Assembly (NCBI GenBank): GCA_040414495.1
Contig: JBEDUI010000102.1
Coordinates: 1-40,814, forward strand
Length of the DNA: 40,814 nucleotides
Direction of reading: 5' to 3'
From: DATAVB01 sp040414495
GTDB taxonomy: Bacteria; Actinomycetota; Actinomycetes; Mycobacteriales; QHCD01
Each line of letters opens with the position of its first letter. The stretch's first letter is position 1. This document shows positions 1 to 8,994 of this stretch, piece by piece. The notes under the pieces were generated by a model that was given only the letters and a program-made list of their open reading frames with translations, was not told the origin of the DNA and ran no database searches. The position numbers and the translations under genes are program-made.

Positions 1-115
1 GGCGACCAAGACCGCCGCCAAGGCGACGGCGACCAAGACCGCCGCCAAGAAGACGACCGCGACCAAGCGTGCTCCGGCGCGTAAGGCTGCGACCAAGCGC
101 ACCGCCAAGCGCTAG
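1..115 (+). CDS. C-terminal tail of HU-like nucleoid protein (partial)
   Basis: Only the last 37 codons are in the window (frame starts at base 2, TAG at 113-115). The peptide is almost entirely Ala, Lys, Thr and Arg, with repeated ATKTAAK-type units and the ending KRTAKR. This is the low-complexity, DNA-binding tail typical of the long actinobacterial HU proteins (HupB, HupS) that compact the nucleoid. The globular HU domain lies outside the window, so the family is inferred from the tail and from context: in Mycobacterium hupB sits next to mutT1 and ppk, as here. A histone H1-like protein would have a similar tail. Confidence 0.75.
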   Translation, partial: ATKTAAKATATKTAAKKTTATKRAPARKAATKRTAKR

Positions 116-123
116 TCGTCACA

Positions 124-168
124 ACGACCGATGGGCCGGCTCCCTTGCGGGAGCCGGCCCATCGTCGT
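124..168 (+). terminator. Strong hairpin terminator after the HU-like gene
   Basis: A perfect 15-bp stem (130-144 with 149-163) closes on a 4-base loop and is extended outward by five more pairs (124-128 with 164-168) past one bulged C at 129. It starts 9 bases after the HU-like stop and ends 12 bases before the convergent mutT1 stop, so it could serve both directions. There is no clear T-run, as is common in actinobacteria. Confidence 0.8.
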
Positions 169-179
169 ATCTGCGATTC

Positions 180-1061
180 TCAGATCTTGAAGTTGCGGTA
201 GTAGTCAGCGCCGATCAGCTTTCGGCCATTGAAAGCCAGCACCCAGGTGCTGCCCTTTTTCGCCGAGATCTCCTCATCCAATGGAACGCCGTCGGAGTCG
301 GCCAACTGCGCCACGATGGAAGGGATCGCGCCGCCCTGGCTGCAGATAGCGTTGACGCCTCCGCACCCGGCCAATGTGCGCACGCGCTCCAGGGCGGCGT
401 CCGGGTCCAGCGCAAATGCCCGCTCGGACAGGGTTTCCTCGAGTTGTACGGTCAGGCCAAGCCGATCGGCCAATGGCTCGATCGTCTGGGTACAACGCAA
501 CAGGTCGGCCGAACCTATACGGGTCGGCCGCCATACCGGTAGTACTTCGGCCAGCCGCTGCGCCTGCCGTTTTCCTGCTTTATCAAGCGGACGATCGCGG
601 TCCTCGCCCTGCCAGGCCAAGCGGTCTCCGGCCCGGGCATGCCGTACGAGCAACACCATCGCGGTTGGTTGCGGCACTGAGGTAAATGCGGAGATCAGTT
701 CTTTGTCGTTGCGATAAGAAAGCAATTGGTCGGCCGCTTCCGGTTCCAGCCAGCGCAGTTCGTCGATCTCGTGATTAGGGCTGAATGTGCCACCGGCCGA
801 TCGCATCGACCACCACTCGACGATCTTCTCGCCTTCGTCGGTGTCATAACGCTGTCGGGGCAGGCGTCGCTCGACAATCGGTTGGTGCCCGGTTTCTTCG
901 ATTACCTCCCGGTAACCGGCGAGCAGCGGGTGCTCCTCGGGCTCGAGTTTTCCTTTGGGCAGCGACCAGTCGTCATAGCGCGGCCGGTGCACGACGGCTA
1001 CCAAAGCGTCGGCGGTGGCCTGCCGCCACAACAGACCACCGGCCGCCCGCACGGTTTTCAT
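180..1061 (-). CDS. mutT1: MutT1-like Nudix hydrolase fused to histidine phosphatase
   Basis: This 293-residue protein has two domains. The N-terminal Nudix domain has a complete Nudix box at residues 37-59 (G-x5-E-x7-REVIEETG). The C-terminal half is a histidine phosphatase with the RHAR motif at 140-143. This two-domain form is that of mycobacterial MutT1, which hydrolyses 8-oxo-dGTP/8-oxo-GTP and diadenosine polyphosphates and so keeps oxidised nucleotides out of DNA and RNA. The ATG lies only 4 bases after the ppk stop, so it is almost certainly co-transcribed and translationally coupled with ppk, the order seen in mycobacteria. Substrate preference is inferred from the family. Confidence 0.9.
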   Translation of the reverse strand: MKTVRAAGGLLWRQATADALVAVVHRPRYDDWSLPKGKLEPEEHPLLAGYREVIEETGHQPIVERRLPRQRYDTDEGEKIVEWWSMRSAGGTFSPNHEIDELRWLEPEAADQLLSYRNDKELISAFTSVPQPTAMVLLVRHARAGDRLAWQGEDRDRPLDKAGKRQAQRLAEVLPVWRPTRIGSADLLRCTQTIEPLADRLGLTVQLEETLSERAFALDPDAALERVRTLAGCGGVNAICSQGGAIPSIVAQLADSDGVPLDEEISAKKGSTWVLAFNGRKLIGADYYRNFKI

Positions 1062-1065
1062 GGAT

Positions 1066-3309
1066 TTACTCGCCGCGCCCGGTGTACATGCGCATCAGCT
1101 CGACCTGATAATCGATCAACTCCGAGCCGTCCTGCGCGGTCTTGCGCTGCTGCCACGAACCATCCGGCTGCAACTCCCAGCACGCGACATTGTCCGATGT
1201 GGCCAGTTCCAGTAGATCGGCCAGCTGGGCCCGGGCCGTGGAATCGGTGACCTGAATCAGCGCCTCGACCCGGCGGTCGAGATTACGGTGCATCAGGTCG
1301 GCGCTGCCGATCCAGAATTCGGGATTGCCGTCGTTGCCGAAGTTGTAGATACGCGAGTGTTCCAGGAAACGGCTCACGATGGATCGGACCCGGATATTCT
1401 CCGACAGCCCGGGCACACCCGCGCGTATCGAGCAATTCGTTCGTACCAACAGATCGATTGACACACCGGCCAGCGAAGCGCGGTACAGCGCGTCGATCGT
1501 CTCCTCATCGACGATGTGGTTGACCTTGATCTGAATTCGGGCTGGACGACCGGCCCGGGCCAGCTCGGCCTCGCGGTCGATCCGCTCCACAATGCCCTTG
1601 CGGACCGACTGCGGCGCCACCAGCAGCGATTGGTACGTGGTCTGCCGTGAATAGCCGGTGAGAACGTTGAATAGCGTCGTGAGATCGGAAGCCACCACCG
1701 GATCGGCGGTAAGAATTCCCAGATCCTCGTATTGCCGGGCGGTTTTCGGGTTGTAGTTGCCGGTCCCGATGTGGCAGTACCGGCGGATATTCCCGGCCTC
1801 CTGACGGACCACAAGGGCGGTCTTGCAGTGCGTCTTGAGCCCGACCAGTCCGTAGACCACGTGACAGCCGGCGCGCTCCAGCGCACGGGCCCAGGCGATA
1901 TTCGCCACCTCGTCGAAACGGGCCTTGATCTCCACCACGACCACGACCTGCTTACCGGCCTCGGCCGCATCGATCAACGCATCGACGATCGGCGAATCAC
2001 CGGAGGTGCGGTACAGGGTCTGCTTGATCGCCAGCACATTCGGGTCGACCGCGGCCTGTTCGATGAACCGCTGCACGCTGGTGGCAAACGATTCGTACGG
2101 GTGGTGCACCAGCACATCGCCCTCGCGCAGCGTCGCGAAGACGCTCTTCGGGGTTTCACCCTCCGACAGCCGCGGGTGCGTTGCCGGAACGAACGGCTCG
2201 TCCTTCAACTCAGGGCGGTCGATGTCATAGATCTGCCAGAGCGCGGAAAGATCGAGCAGACCCCGTACCCGGAATACGTCGGCCGGGCTCATATCCAGCT
2301 CCCGTACCAGCAGATCCAGTACGTGCGGCGACATCGTGTCGGCGATTTCCAGCCTTACCGCCGGACCGAAGCGACGCCGGGCCAGTTCCCGTTCCAGCGC
2401 CTGCAGCAAATCCTCATCGCGGTCTTCCTCGACCTCGAAATCGGCGTTGCGCGTTACCCGGAACAGGTGGTGCTCAACCGCCTGCATTCCCGGGAACAGC
2501 TGATCGAGATGGGATGCGATCAGATCCTCGATGGGCAGGAACCGCGCCTTTTCCGCCGCCCCGATCTCCGGCGATACCGCCCCTTCACTGGTGACGGTTA
2601 CGAAACGCGGGACATTGTCGGGCACCTTGATCCGGGCGAAGTGGTCGACATCGGTGACCGGATCCTTCACCGTGACCGCGAGGTTGAGCGATCGCCCACT
2701 GATATACGGGAATGGATGCGCCGGATCCACCGCCAGCGGGGTCAGCACCGGAAATACGTGCTCGGAGAAATAGTCGCGCAGGGTGGCCTGCTCGCCGCCG
2801 GTCAACTCGTCCCAGCGCACCATCGTGATGCCGTGCTCCTGCAGCGCAGGCATGACATCGTCGGTGAAGCAACGCGCCTGCCGGTCGACCAGTGCGCGGG
2901 TGCGTTCGGAGATCAACGCGAGCTGTTCCCGAGGGGACAGTCGATCAATGGACCGCACCGACAGGCCGGTGCTCTGCCGTCGTTTCAGACCGGCGACGCG
3001 GACCATATAGAACTCGTCGAGATTGCTGGCGAAGATGGCCAGAAACTTCACCCGCTCCAGCAACGGTCGACTGCGGTCCTCGGCGATTGCCAGCACACGG
3101 CCGTTGAAATCCAACCAGGACAGCTCCCGGTTGACGTACCGATCCTCGGGCAGTTCGACGGCGTCGCCGCCCGGTTGGTCACCCGCGCCGGTACGCCAGG
3201 AACGGCGGCCGGGGCGGACGCGGCCGGCCTCGCCGGCGTCCAGGCTGGCGGTGGTGTTCTCCGGCTCCCCGGTTTGCGACTGTTGCGAAGTCTCCGACGG
3301 TGATGTCAT
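1066..3309 (-). CDS. ppk: Polyphosphate kinase 1
   Basis: The 747-residue protein matches PPK1, which reversibly makes inorganic polyphosphate from ATP. After a poorly conserved, probably disordered 50-residue N-terminus come the N-terminal domain (YVNRELSWLDFN at about 59-70), the head domain and the two C-terminal catalytic domains. The autophosphorylated His is expected at 513 (HIGTGNYNPKTARQYED). The second active-site His is expected at 651 (EHSRIYNFGNDG). The length is close to actinobacterial orthologues (about 740). It lies between cofC upstream and mutT1 downstream on the same strand. The ATG start at 3309 is 68 bases downstream of the cofC stop. Confidence 0.97.
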   Translation of the reverse strand: MTSPSETSQQSQTGEPENTTASLDAGEAGRVRPGRRSWRTGAGDQPGGDAVELPEDRYVNRELSWLDFNGRVLAIAEDRSRPLLERVKFLAIFASNLDEFYMVRVAGLKRRQSTGLSVRSIDRLSPREQLALISERTRALVDRQARCFTDDVMPALQEHGITMVRWDELTGGEQATLRDYFSEHVFPVLTPLAVDPAHPFPYISGRSLNLAVTVKDPVTDVDHFARIKVPDNVPRFVTVTSEGAVSPEIGAAEKARFLPIEDLIASHLDQLFPGMQAVEHHLFRVTRNADFEVEEDRDEDLLQALERELARRRFGPAVRLEIADTMSPHVLDLLVRELDMSPADVFRVRGLLDLSALWQIYDIDRPELKDEPFVPATHPRLSEGETPKSVFATLREGDVLVHHPYESFATSVQRFIEQAAVDPNVLAIKQTLYRTSGDSPIVDALIDAAEAGKQVVVVVEIKARFDEVANIAWARALERAGCHVVYGLVGLKTHCKTALVVRQEAGNIRRYCHIGTGNYNPKTARQYEDLGILTADPVVASDLTTLFNVLTGYSRQTTYQSLLVAPQSVRKGIVERIDREAELARAGRPARIQIKVNHIVDEETIDALYRASLAGVSIDLLVRTNCSIRAGVPGLSENIRVRSIVSRFLEHSRIYNFGNDGNPEFWIGSADLMHRNLDRRVEALIQVTDSTARAQLADLLELATSDNVACWELQPDGSWQQRKTAQDGSELIDYQVELMRMYTGRGE

Positions 3310-3377
3310 GGCCCGATGATGCCGCCATCAGGTGAACTGTGGGTAGTCCTGAAGGTCGATCGGTCGACCAAAATGGA

Positions 3378-4013
3378 TCATCCGGTGGCGATCGCAGCTT
3401 TTGTCGCCGGTCCCACTCCGAGCGCCTCGGCGGCGGCCAGATCGGCTGGGGTGTCGACATCTTGCCGTAACGAGGGCCAGTCGCCGGTCAACTCCAGTGC
3501 ACCTGAGGCCAGGTGCGCGGTGCGCGATTCGCCGCCGTAGTGCGGATCCAGCGGCTGCCCAGGGCCCACGGCCAGCAACGCCGTGCCGACTTCCAGCACA
3601 TCGGTGACGAACGCCCGGTCCAGTCCGGCAGCCTGGCGAAGTGCGTCATGCAACTCATCTGGGCGCAGCGCCGGCAGATCCGATGCGAGCACGGCCACAC
3701 CGCTGTCCGGCGCTATCGCGGTGGCCATGGTGGCGCCGAACTCCAAGGCTGGATTCAGCCCGGCGTCGGGGCGGTCGGGCACCACGATCGCGCCCAGATC
3801 CCGGATCGCGCTGGCCGCTTCCCGTTCGTCGGTCACCACGATGACGCGGTCGACCGTGGGGGTGGCGATCGCCGCGGCGATCGTGTCGAGGGCGAGTGCG
3901 AGCGCCAGGGTCCGGCGGGCCGGCAGCGGTCGTTCGGAAGCGGCGTAGAGCCGTGACTTCGCCTGTGCCAGGCGCTTGACCGGCACGACGATGGACCAGG
4001 ACATGAGGTACAT
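3378..4013 (-). CDS. cofC: 2-phospho-L-lactate/phosphoenolpyruvate guanylyltransferase
   Basis: This 211-residue CofC/FbiD-type nucleotidyltransferase begins with the family signature VVPVKRLAQAKSRL at about residues 9-22. It also has VIVVTDE at about 57-63, LASDLPALRP at about 108-117 and a C-terminal DVDTPADL. The family activates phosphoenolpyruvate or 2-phospholactate with GTP in the first step of coenzyme F420 synthesis, so the organism probably makes F420. The start at 4013 could equally be the Met three codons later. Its position upstream of ppk matches Mycobacterium (Rv2983 next to ppk). Divergent plsC begins 134 bases away, so promoters for both must lie in 4014-4147. Confidence 0.92.
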   Translation of the reverse strand: MYLMSWSIVVPVKRLAQAKSRLYAASERPLPARRTLALALALDTIAAAIATPTVDRVIVVTDEREAASAIRDLGAIVVPDRPDAGLNPALEFGATMATAIAPDSGVAVLASDLPALRPDELHDALRQAAGLDRAFVTDVLEVGTALLAVGPGQPLDPHYGGESRTAHLASGALELTGDWPSLRQDVDTPADLAAAEALGVGPATKAAIATG

Positions 4014-4147
4014 GGCAACTCCATCGTCGCAGCCGCTTTCCGGTCTCGATACCGAGGGTGCCGCGCGGCCTTGCAGTTAGGGTGGAGGCGCCCGGATCGG
4101 GTGCGAATGGCAGCCGGATCAACCGGTGGGCGCGAGGGAGGACGACG

Positions 4148-4891
4148 GTGGCTCGGCGGAAAGCGGGATTCTGGATCCGGTTGTGCGTCATTCTTATCCG
4201 GCCGTTCGACGGTGTGATGTTCAAGCTGCGTTGGCGGGGTCAGGAGAACGTGCCGCCGTCCGGTGGCGTGCTGCTGGTCGCCAATCACGTGTCGTATGCC
4301 GATCCGTTGAGCTTCGTACGATTCGTCTGGGATTCCGGGCGTATTCCGCGCATCCTGGTGAAATCCAGTTTGTTCCGGTCCAAAATCACCGGTCCGGTGA
4401 TGCGGGGCGCGCAGCAGATTCCGGTGGAACGTTCGTCCTCAGTAGCCGGTGATTCGCTGCGACATGCGGTGGCGGCGCTGCAGCGGGGCGAGGCCGTATG
4501 CATCTATCCGGAAGGGACAGTCACCCGGGATCCGGACTGGTGGCCCATGCAGGCCAAGACCGGGGTGGCGCGGCTGGCGCTGGACACCGACGTACCGGTC
4601 ATTCCGATTGCCCAATGGGGCGCGCAGTTCTTTTACGACCGCTATAACCACAAGCTCAGTCCGCTGCCCCGTAAATCCATTCAGATCACGGCCGGCCCAC
4701 CGGTCGACCTTTCGGCCTATCGCGGAAAGCCGATCACAGGTGAATTGCTGCGCCAGGTGACCGACGTCATCATGGCCGCGGTCCGGGAGCAACTCGCCAC
4801 GATCCGCGGCGAAGAGGCGCCGGCGACGTTCTTCACCAGGCCGGCCGCGATCGACCGGCCCTCGGCCGATCCGACGGCATCTCGTGGTTGA
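4148..4891 (+). CDS. plsC: 1-acyl-glycerol-3-phosphate acyltransferase (PlsC family)
   Basis: This is a lysophospholipid acyltransferase that would add the second acyl chain to 1-acyl-glycerol-3-phosphate at the membrane, giving phosphatidic acid. It has the catalytic HX4D block (NHVSYADP) and the substrate-binding YPEGTVTRD block. I place the start at the GTG at 4148 because GGAGG lies at 4137-4141, 6 bases ahead, and the protein then begins VARRKAGFW at the expected length (247 aa). An in-frame GTG at 4058 would add 30 unconserved residues. The gene overlaps gpsA by 8 bases, which fits a glycerolipid precursor operon: gpsA makes the glycerol-3-phosphate used by acyltransferases. Confidence 0.9.
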   Translation: MARRKAGFWIRLCVILIRPFDGVMFKLRWRGQENVPPSGGVLLVANHVSYADPLSFVRFVWDSGRIPRILVKSSLFRSKITGPVMRGAQQIPVERSSSVAGDSLRHAVAALQRGEAVCIYPEGTVTRDPDWWPMQAKTGVARLALDTDVPVIPIAQWGAQFFYDRYNHKLSPLPRKSIQITAGPPVDLSAYRGKPITGELLRQVTDVIMAAVREQLATIRGEEAPATFFTRPAAIDRPSADPTASRG

Positions 4892-5888
4892 GCCCGGCAC
4901 ATCCGTGGCCGTGCTTGGCGGCGGGTCGTGGGGAACCGCGTTCGCCAAGCTGATGAGCGACGCCGGCTGCGCGGTCACGATTCTGGCCCGCCGCCCGGAA
5001 ATCGCGGCGGCCATCAACGCCCATCGCAATGACGACTATCTTCCCGACGTCGAATTGCCGGCCACATTGCGGGCGACCTGCGAGGCGGAGGCAGCGATCG
5101 GGGACGCCCAGGTTGTCGTGCTCGCCGTTCCGGCCCAGCGGCTACGGGAAAACCTGCGCAATTGGGCGCCGCTCATCGCCCCGGATACCACTGTGGTCAG
5201 CCTGATCAAGGGAATCGAGCTGGGCACCGATAAACGAATGACCGAGGTGGTGGCCGAAACCACGACTGTCCCTCATGGACAGATCGCGGTCGTGAGTGGG
5301 CCAAACCTGGCCCGGGAAATCGCCGCCGGGCACCCGGCCGCGAGCGTTGTCGCCTGCAGCGATATCGACCGCGCGACCTGGCTGCAGCAGCTGTGCCAGA
5401 CGGCGTATTTCCGCCCGTATTCCAATGTGGACGTGGTCGGCTGCGAGTTGGGCGGTGCGGTGAAGAACGTCATCGCGCTGGCATGCGGAATGGCTGAGGG
5501 AATGGGATTCGGCGACAACACAAAAGCGTCGCTGGTAACCCGGGGATTGGCCGAGACGGGCCGGCTCGGAGTGGCGATGGGTGCCGACCCGATGACGTTC
5601 GCGGGCCTGGCCGGGCTGGGCGATCTGGTCGCCACCTGCATGTCGCCGCTCTCACGCAACCGGACCTTCGGGGAACGGCTCGGGCGCGGCGAAACCATCG
5701 ATGAGGCCCGGACCGCGGTCCGGCAGACGGCCGAAGGCGTGCAGTCCTGCCGGTCCGTACTCGACCTTGCCCTGCGTTATGGCGTGGAGATGCCGATCAC
5801 CGAAGGCGTGGTTTCGGTATGCCACGAGGGCGGCCGGCCGGCCGATATGGTCGAGGCGTTGATGACTCGCAAAATGAAGAGCGAATAA
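4884..5888 (+). CDS. gpsA: NAD(P)+-dependent glycerol-3-phosphate dehydrogenase
   Basis: GpsA reduces dihydroxyacetone phosphate to sn-glycerol-3-phosphate for phospholipid synthesis. The 334-residue protein starts at GTG 4884 inside the end of plsC. It has the Rossmann motif GGGSWGTAFA near residue 12, a conserved VVSLIKGIE segment and the catalytic block GGAVKNVIALACG (Lys), followed by GDNTKASLVTRG. Length and motifs are those of a complete enzyme. The next gene begins 12 bases after its stop, so the cluster continues. Confidence 0.97.
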   Translation: MVEPGTSVAVLGGGSWGTAFAKLMSDAGCAVTILARRPEIAAAINAHRNDDYLPDVELPATLRATCEAEAAIGDAQVVVLAVPAQRLRENLRNWAPLIAPDTTVVSLIKGIELGTDKRMTEVVAETTTVPHGQIAVVSGPNLAREIAAGHPAASVVACSDIDRATWLQQLCQTAYFRPYSNVDVVGCELGGAVKNVIALACGMAEGMGFGDNTKASLVTRGLAETGRLGVAMGADPMTFAGLAGLGDLVATCMSPLSRNRTFGERLGRGETIDEARTAVRQTAEGVQSCRSVLDLALRYGVEMPITEGVVSVCHEGGRPADMVEALMTRKMKSE

Positions 5889-5900
5889 ATAGGAGGTGCG

Positions 5901-7133
5901 GTGGCTGACTCCGTATTCGATCCGAATTCCCAGGATGAGGATTTCGGTGAGGCGACCCGCGCGGTGGGTAGCCCGGGTGCGGTCGTGCCGCCGCAGCCGC
6001 CGCTGGGCCTGCCGGTGTACCGCACCGCGGCGTACCTCTTCGGCTCGGCCCAGGAATACAGCGACGTACTCGGCGACCGGGCGCCCGGCTTTTCCTACAG
6101 CAGAATCGACAACCCGACCTCGGACGCCTTCGCCGCTGCCGTCGCGGCGTTGGAGGGATACCGAATCGAGGACGAGATCGTCGGACAACCGTTCGCCTCG
6201 GGCATGGCGGCGATCTCGACGACCGTCATGGCATTGGTGAGCGCCGGCGATCACGTCGTCGCGCAGGCCTCGCTGTACGGCGGTACGTACTCGCTGTTCG
6301 CGAATGTGCTGTCCCGCTTCGGGGTGCGGACCACGTTCGTGGCCAACCCGACGCCGGCCGCGATCGCGGCGGCGATCCGACCGGAAACCACACTGGTGTA
6401 CCTGGAGACGATCGCCAACCCGACCCTGGCCGTGGCCGACCTACCGGGCGTGGCCGCGGTCGCGCATGAGGCCGGGGTACCGCTGGCGGTTGACTCGACG
6501 TTCGCCACGCCGGTGGTGTGCCGGCCGTTGGAGCACGGCGCCGACCTCGTCCTGCACTCGGCGACCAAGTACATCGGCGGGCACAGCGACGTCACCGGCG
6601 GCGTGGTGGTCGGGCGGCGCGACGTACTGGCCGGCATCCGCAAGCTGCGGATCGACCTCGGCGGCTCGCTCGCCCCGGACGAGGCGTTCCTGCTGCACCG
6701 CGGCGTCGCCACCCTGCCGCTGCGGGTCAGCCAGCACTGCGCGTCGGCGCTGCGGGTCGCGCAGGCGCTGACCGAACACCCGGCCGTGACCCGGGTGCAC
6801 TATCCCGGCCTGCTGGAACATCCGGACCACGAGTTGGCCAGCAAGCTCTTTGACGGTGGGCGGTTCGGCGGCATCGTGACCGTCGACCTGACCGGCGGGC
6901 GGGAAACCGGCATGGCGTTCTGCGACGCGCTGCGACTTGGACTGAACGCCACGTCGCTCGGCGGTACCCACACCAAGGTCAGCCACGTCGCCTCGACCAC
7001 CCACCGTCAGCTCGACGATTCCGCGCTGGCCGACGCTGGGATCACCGCCTCCACGGTCCGGATCTCGATCGGGTTGGAGGACGCCGAGGACCTCATCGCT
7101 GATATACGGCACGCACTCGACTCACTGCGCTGA
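5901..7133 (+). CDS. PLP-dependent trans-sulfuration enzyme (cystathionine gamma-lyase/synthase family)
   Basis: This is a 410-residue Cys/Met metabolism PLP enzyme. The PLP-binding Lys is at 223 in SATKYIGGHSDVTGG. Other family blocks are YSRIDNPTSDAF near 66, FASGMAAIS near 98 and YLETIANPTLAVAD near 167. The GTG at 5901 has an excellent AGGAGG at 5891-5896. Family members include cystathionine gamma-synthase, cystathionine gamma- and beta-lyase and methionine gamma-lyase, and sequence reading alone does not separate these reliably. Placement between gpsA and ddl does not tie it to a sulfur operon, so I leave the symbol empty. Confidence 0.88.
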   Translation: MADSVFDPNSQDEDFGEATRAVGSPGAVVPPQPPLGLPVYRTAAYLFGSAQEYSDVLGDRAPGFSYSRIDNPTSDAFAAAVAALEGYRIEDEIVGQPFASGMAAISTTVMALVSAGDHVVAQASLYGGTYSLFANVLSRFGVRTTFVANPTPAAIAAAIRPETTLVYLETIANPTLAVADLPGVAAVAHEAGVPLAVDSTFATPVVCRPLEHGADLVLHSATKYIGGHSDVTGGVVVGRRDVLAGIRKLRIDLGGSLAPDEAFLLHRGVATLPLRVSQHCASALRVAQALTEHPAVTRVHYPGLLEHPDHELASKLFDGGRFGGIVTVDLTGGRETGMAFCDALRLGLNATSLGGTHTKVSHVASTTHRQLDDSALADAGITASTVRISIGLEDAEDLIADIRHALDSLR

Positions 7134-7151
7134 GTACGTATAGCCGAGTAC

Positions 7152-7185
7152 GTACCTCGCGAAACCGACACGCCTGGCGAGGTAC
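7152..7185 (+). terminator. Candidate hairpin between the PLP enzyme gene and ddl
   Basis: Nine-base perfect inverted arms (7152-7160 and 7177-7185) enclose a 16-base loop in the 79-base gap before ddl. No T-run follows. It could end the upstream transcript before the separate ddl promoter, or be chance. Confidence 0.35.
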
Positions 7186-7200
7186 CCGACAGCGGCGGGC

Positions 7201-7206
7201 TATGGT
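7201..7206 (+). promoter_or_regulatory. -10 element of a probable leaderless ddl promoter
   Basis: TATGGT fits the actinobacterial TANNNT -10 consensus. Six bases separate it from the GTG start of ddl, so transcription would begin at or next to the first base of the start codon. No Shine-Dalgarno sequence precedes the GTG, as expected for a leaderless mRNA. I see no convincing -35. Confidence 0.5.
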
Positions 7207-7212
7207 GCCTGC

Positions 7213-8319
7213 GTGGCCAGTCAGCAGCGGAAGACCAATGAGCCGAGGATCAGAGTCGCCGTAGTTTTCGGCGGCCGCAGCAGCGAGCACGCGATTTCTT
7301 GCGTCTCGGCCGGCAGCATCATGTCCCATCTGGACCCGGACCGGTACGAGGTGATTCCGGTCGGAATCACCCGGCAGGGGAGCTGGGTGCTGACCGATGG
7401 GAACGTCGAGGCGCTGGCGCTGACCGGCGAGCGGTTACCCGAGGTCGAGACCGGCACCGCGCTGATGATGCCGGGTGATCCGACCGCCGGCGGCCTGGTC
7501 GTGGTCGAGCCCGGCGAGGGCGCGCAAGCGATCGGCTCGGTCGACGTGGTGTTCCCGGTACTGCACGGCGCATTCGGCGAGGACGGTACCCTGCAGGGCC
7601 TGCTGGAGATGGCCGGAGTGCCGTACGTGGGTGCCGGTGTGCTGGGCAGCGCCGTGGCGATGGACAAGGAGTACACCAAGAAGCTGCTGCGCGCCGAGCG
7701 GCTGCCGGTCGGGGATTACGTCGTGGTGCGCCCGGGCGGGGCGCTGAGTGAGGCCGACCGGGACCGGCTCGGTCTGCCGGTCTTCGTTAAGCCGGCCCGG
7801 GCCGGGTCCAGCATCGGCATCACCAAGGTGGGGGACTGGGCCGATTTCGACGCGGCGTTGGAAACGGCGCGCGCGATTGACCCGAAGGTCCTGGTCGAGG
7901 CCGCGGTCATCGGCCGCGAGATCGAATGCGGCGTACTGGAAGGCATCGACGGCGGCGCGCCCGATGCGAGCCTGCCGGCCGAGATCGTACTGTCCACCGA
8001 CTGGTACGACTTCGACGCGAAGTACCTCGACGACTCGTGCGAGTTCGAAATTCCGGCCAAGCTCTCCGATGACACCACCGCCAAACTGCGCGAGATGGCC
8101 TGCCGGGCGTTCAATGCGCTCGACGGTTCGGGTCTGGCCCGGGTCGACTTCTTCGTCGGGCCGAATGAGGAACTGACCATCAACGAGCTGAACACGATGC
8201 CCGGCTTCACCGAGATTTCGATGTTCGGCAAGGCGTGGGCCGCGACCGGGCTGGAGTTCCCGGCGCTGCTGGATCGCCTCGTGCAGACCGCATTGCGGCG
8301 CGGTACCGGGCTGCGGTAG
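7213..8319 (+). CDS. ddl: D-alanine--D-alanine ligase
   Basis: Ddl joins two D-alanines with ATP to make the dipeptide end of the peptidoglycan precursor. It is the target of D-cycloserine in this family. The 368-residue protein has GGRSSEHAIS near the N-terminus and HGAFGEDGTLQGLLEMAGVP. It also has AMDKEYTKKLL, the ATP-grasp segment EIECGVLEG and the metal and substrate site NELNTMPGFTEISMFGK near the C-terminus. The GTG at 7213 is supported by a -10 box exactly 6 bases upstream (leaderless). In mycobacteria ddlA also follows gpsA; here an extra PLP enzyme gene lies between them. Confidence 0.97.
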   Translation: MASQQRKTNEPRIRVAVVFGGRSSEHAISCVSAGSIMSHLDPDRYEVIPVGITRQGSWVLTDGNVEALALTGERLPEVETGTALMMPGDPTAGGLVVVEPGEGAQAIGSVDVVFPVLHGAFGEDGTLQGLLEMAGVPYVGAGVLGSAVAMDKEYTKKLLRAERLPVGDYVVVRPGGALSEADRDRLGLPVFVKPARAGSSIGITKVGDWADFDAALETARAIDPKVLVEAAVIGREIECGVLEGIDGGAPDASLPAEIVLSTDWYDFDAKYLDDSCEFEIPAKLSDDTTAKLREMACRAFNALDGSGLARVDFFVGPNEELTINELNTMPGFTEISMFGKAWAATGLEFPALLDRLVQTALRRGTGLR

Positions 8320-8322
8320 CCG

Positions 8323-8994
8323 ATGCCGCGGCTACATGTGCTGAAGGTCTTCGTCGGCGAGGACGGTACGGGCGGCAATCCGCTCGGGGTATTCCTGGGC
8401 GCGGCCGCGATCGGTCCGGCGCAACGGCAGGCGATCGCCGCCGATCTCGGGTACAGCGAGACCGTATTCGTCGACGATGCCGCCGCCGGGCGGTTGGAGA
8501 TCTATACGCCGGCGATGCCGCTGCCGTTCGCCGGCCATCCGCTGGTCGGTACGTCGTGGCTGCTGGCGGAGCAGGGAATCCCGGTCGATGTGTTGCGTCC
8601 GCCGGCCGGTGAGGTGCCGACCTGGGTCGATGCCGATGGGATCCGGTGGATCCGCGGCCGGGCCGAGTGGACGCCGCCGTTCGAGTTGCGGCAGTACGAC
8701 GGGCCGGCGCAGATCGACGCGTTGAGTCCGCCGGAGAACGCGCACCTGGACGCGTGGGCCTGGATCGACGAGGCCGCGGGCATCGTCCGGTCCCGGGTCT
8801 TCGTCTCCGCGCTGGGGATCGCCGAGGACGAGGCGACCGGCGCGGCGGCGGTACGGCTGGTTACGTTGCTGGGCCGGCCGATCGTGATCCGGCAGGGGGT
8901 CGGGTCGGTGTTGCGGGCGCGCCCGGGGCCAGGCGGTACGGCCGAGGTCGGCGGCGTGGTCGTTCTTTCGGAGACCCGCGACTATGCGCTTTAG
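8323..8994 (+). CDS. PhzF-family isomerase-like protein
   Basis: This 223-residue member of the PhzF (phenazine biosynthesis-like, diaminopimelate epimerase fold) family begins 3 bases after ddl. It keeps the catalytic Glu at residue 46 (GYSETVFV), the PFAGHPLVGT block and the C-terminal EDEATGAAA segment. PhzF itself isomerises trans-2,3-dihydro-3-hydroxyanthranilate, but most family members have no known substrate and there are no phenazine genes here. At 223 residues it is shorter than typical PhzF (about 260-290), with the reduction in the middle of the protein. Its stop codon lies in a small tandem repeat (8988-9034). Confidence 0.8.
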   Translation: MPRLHVLKVFVGEDGTGGNPLGVFLGAAAIGPAQRQAIAADLGYSETVFVDDAAAGRLEIYTPAMPLPFAGHPLVGTSWLLAEQGIPVDVLRPPAGEVPTWVDADGIRWIRGRAEWTPPFELRQYDGPAQIDALSPPENAHLDAWAWIDEAAGIVRSRVFVSALGIAEDEATGAAAVRLVTLLGRPIVIRQGVGSVLRARPGPGGTAEVGGVVVLSETRDYAL

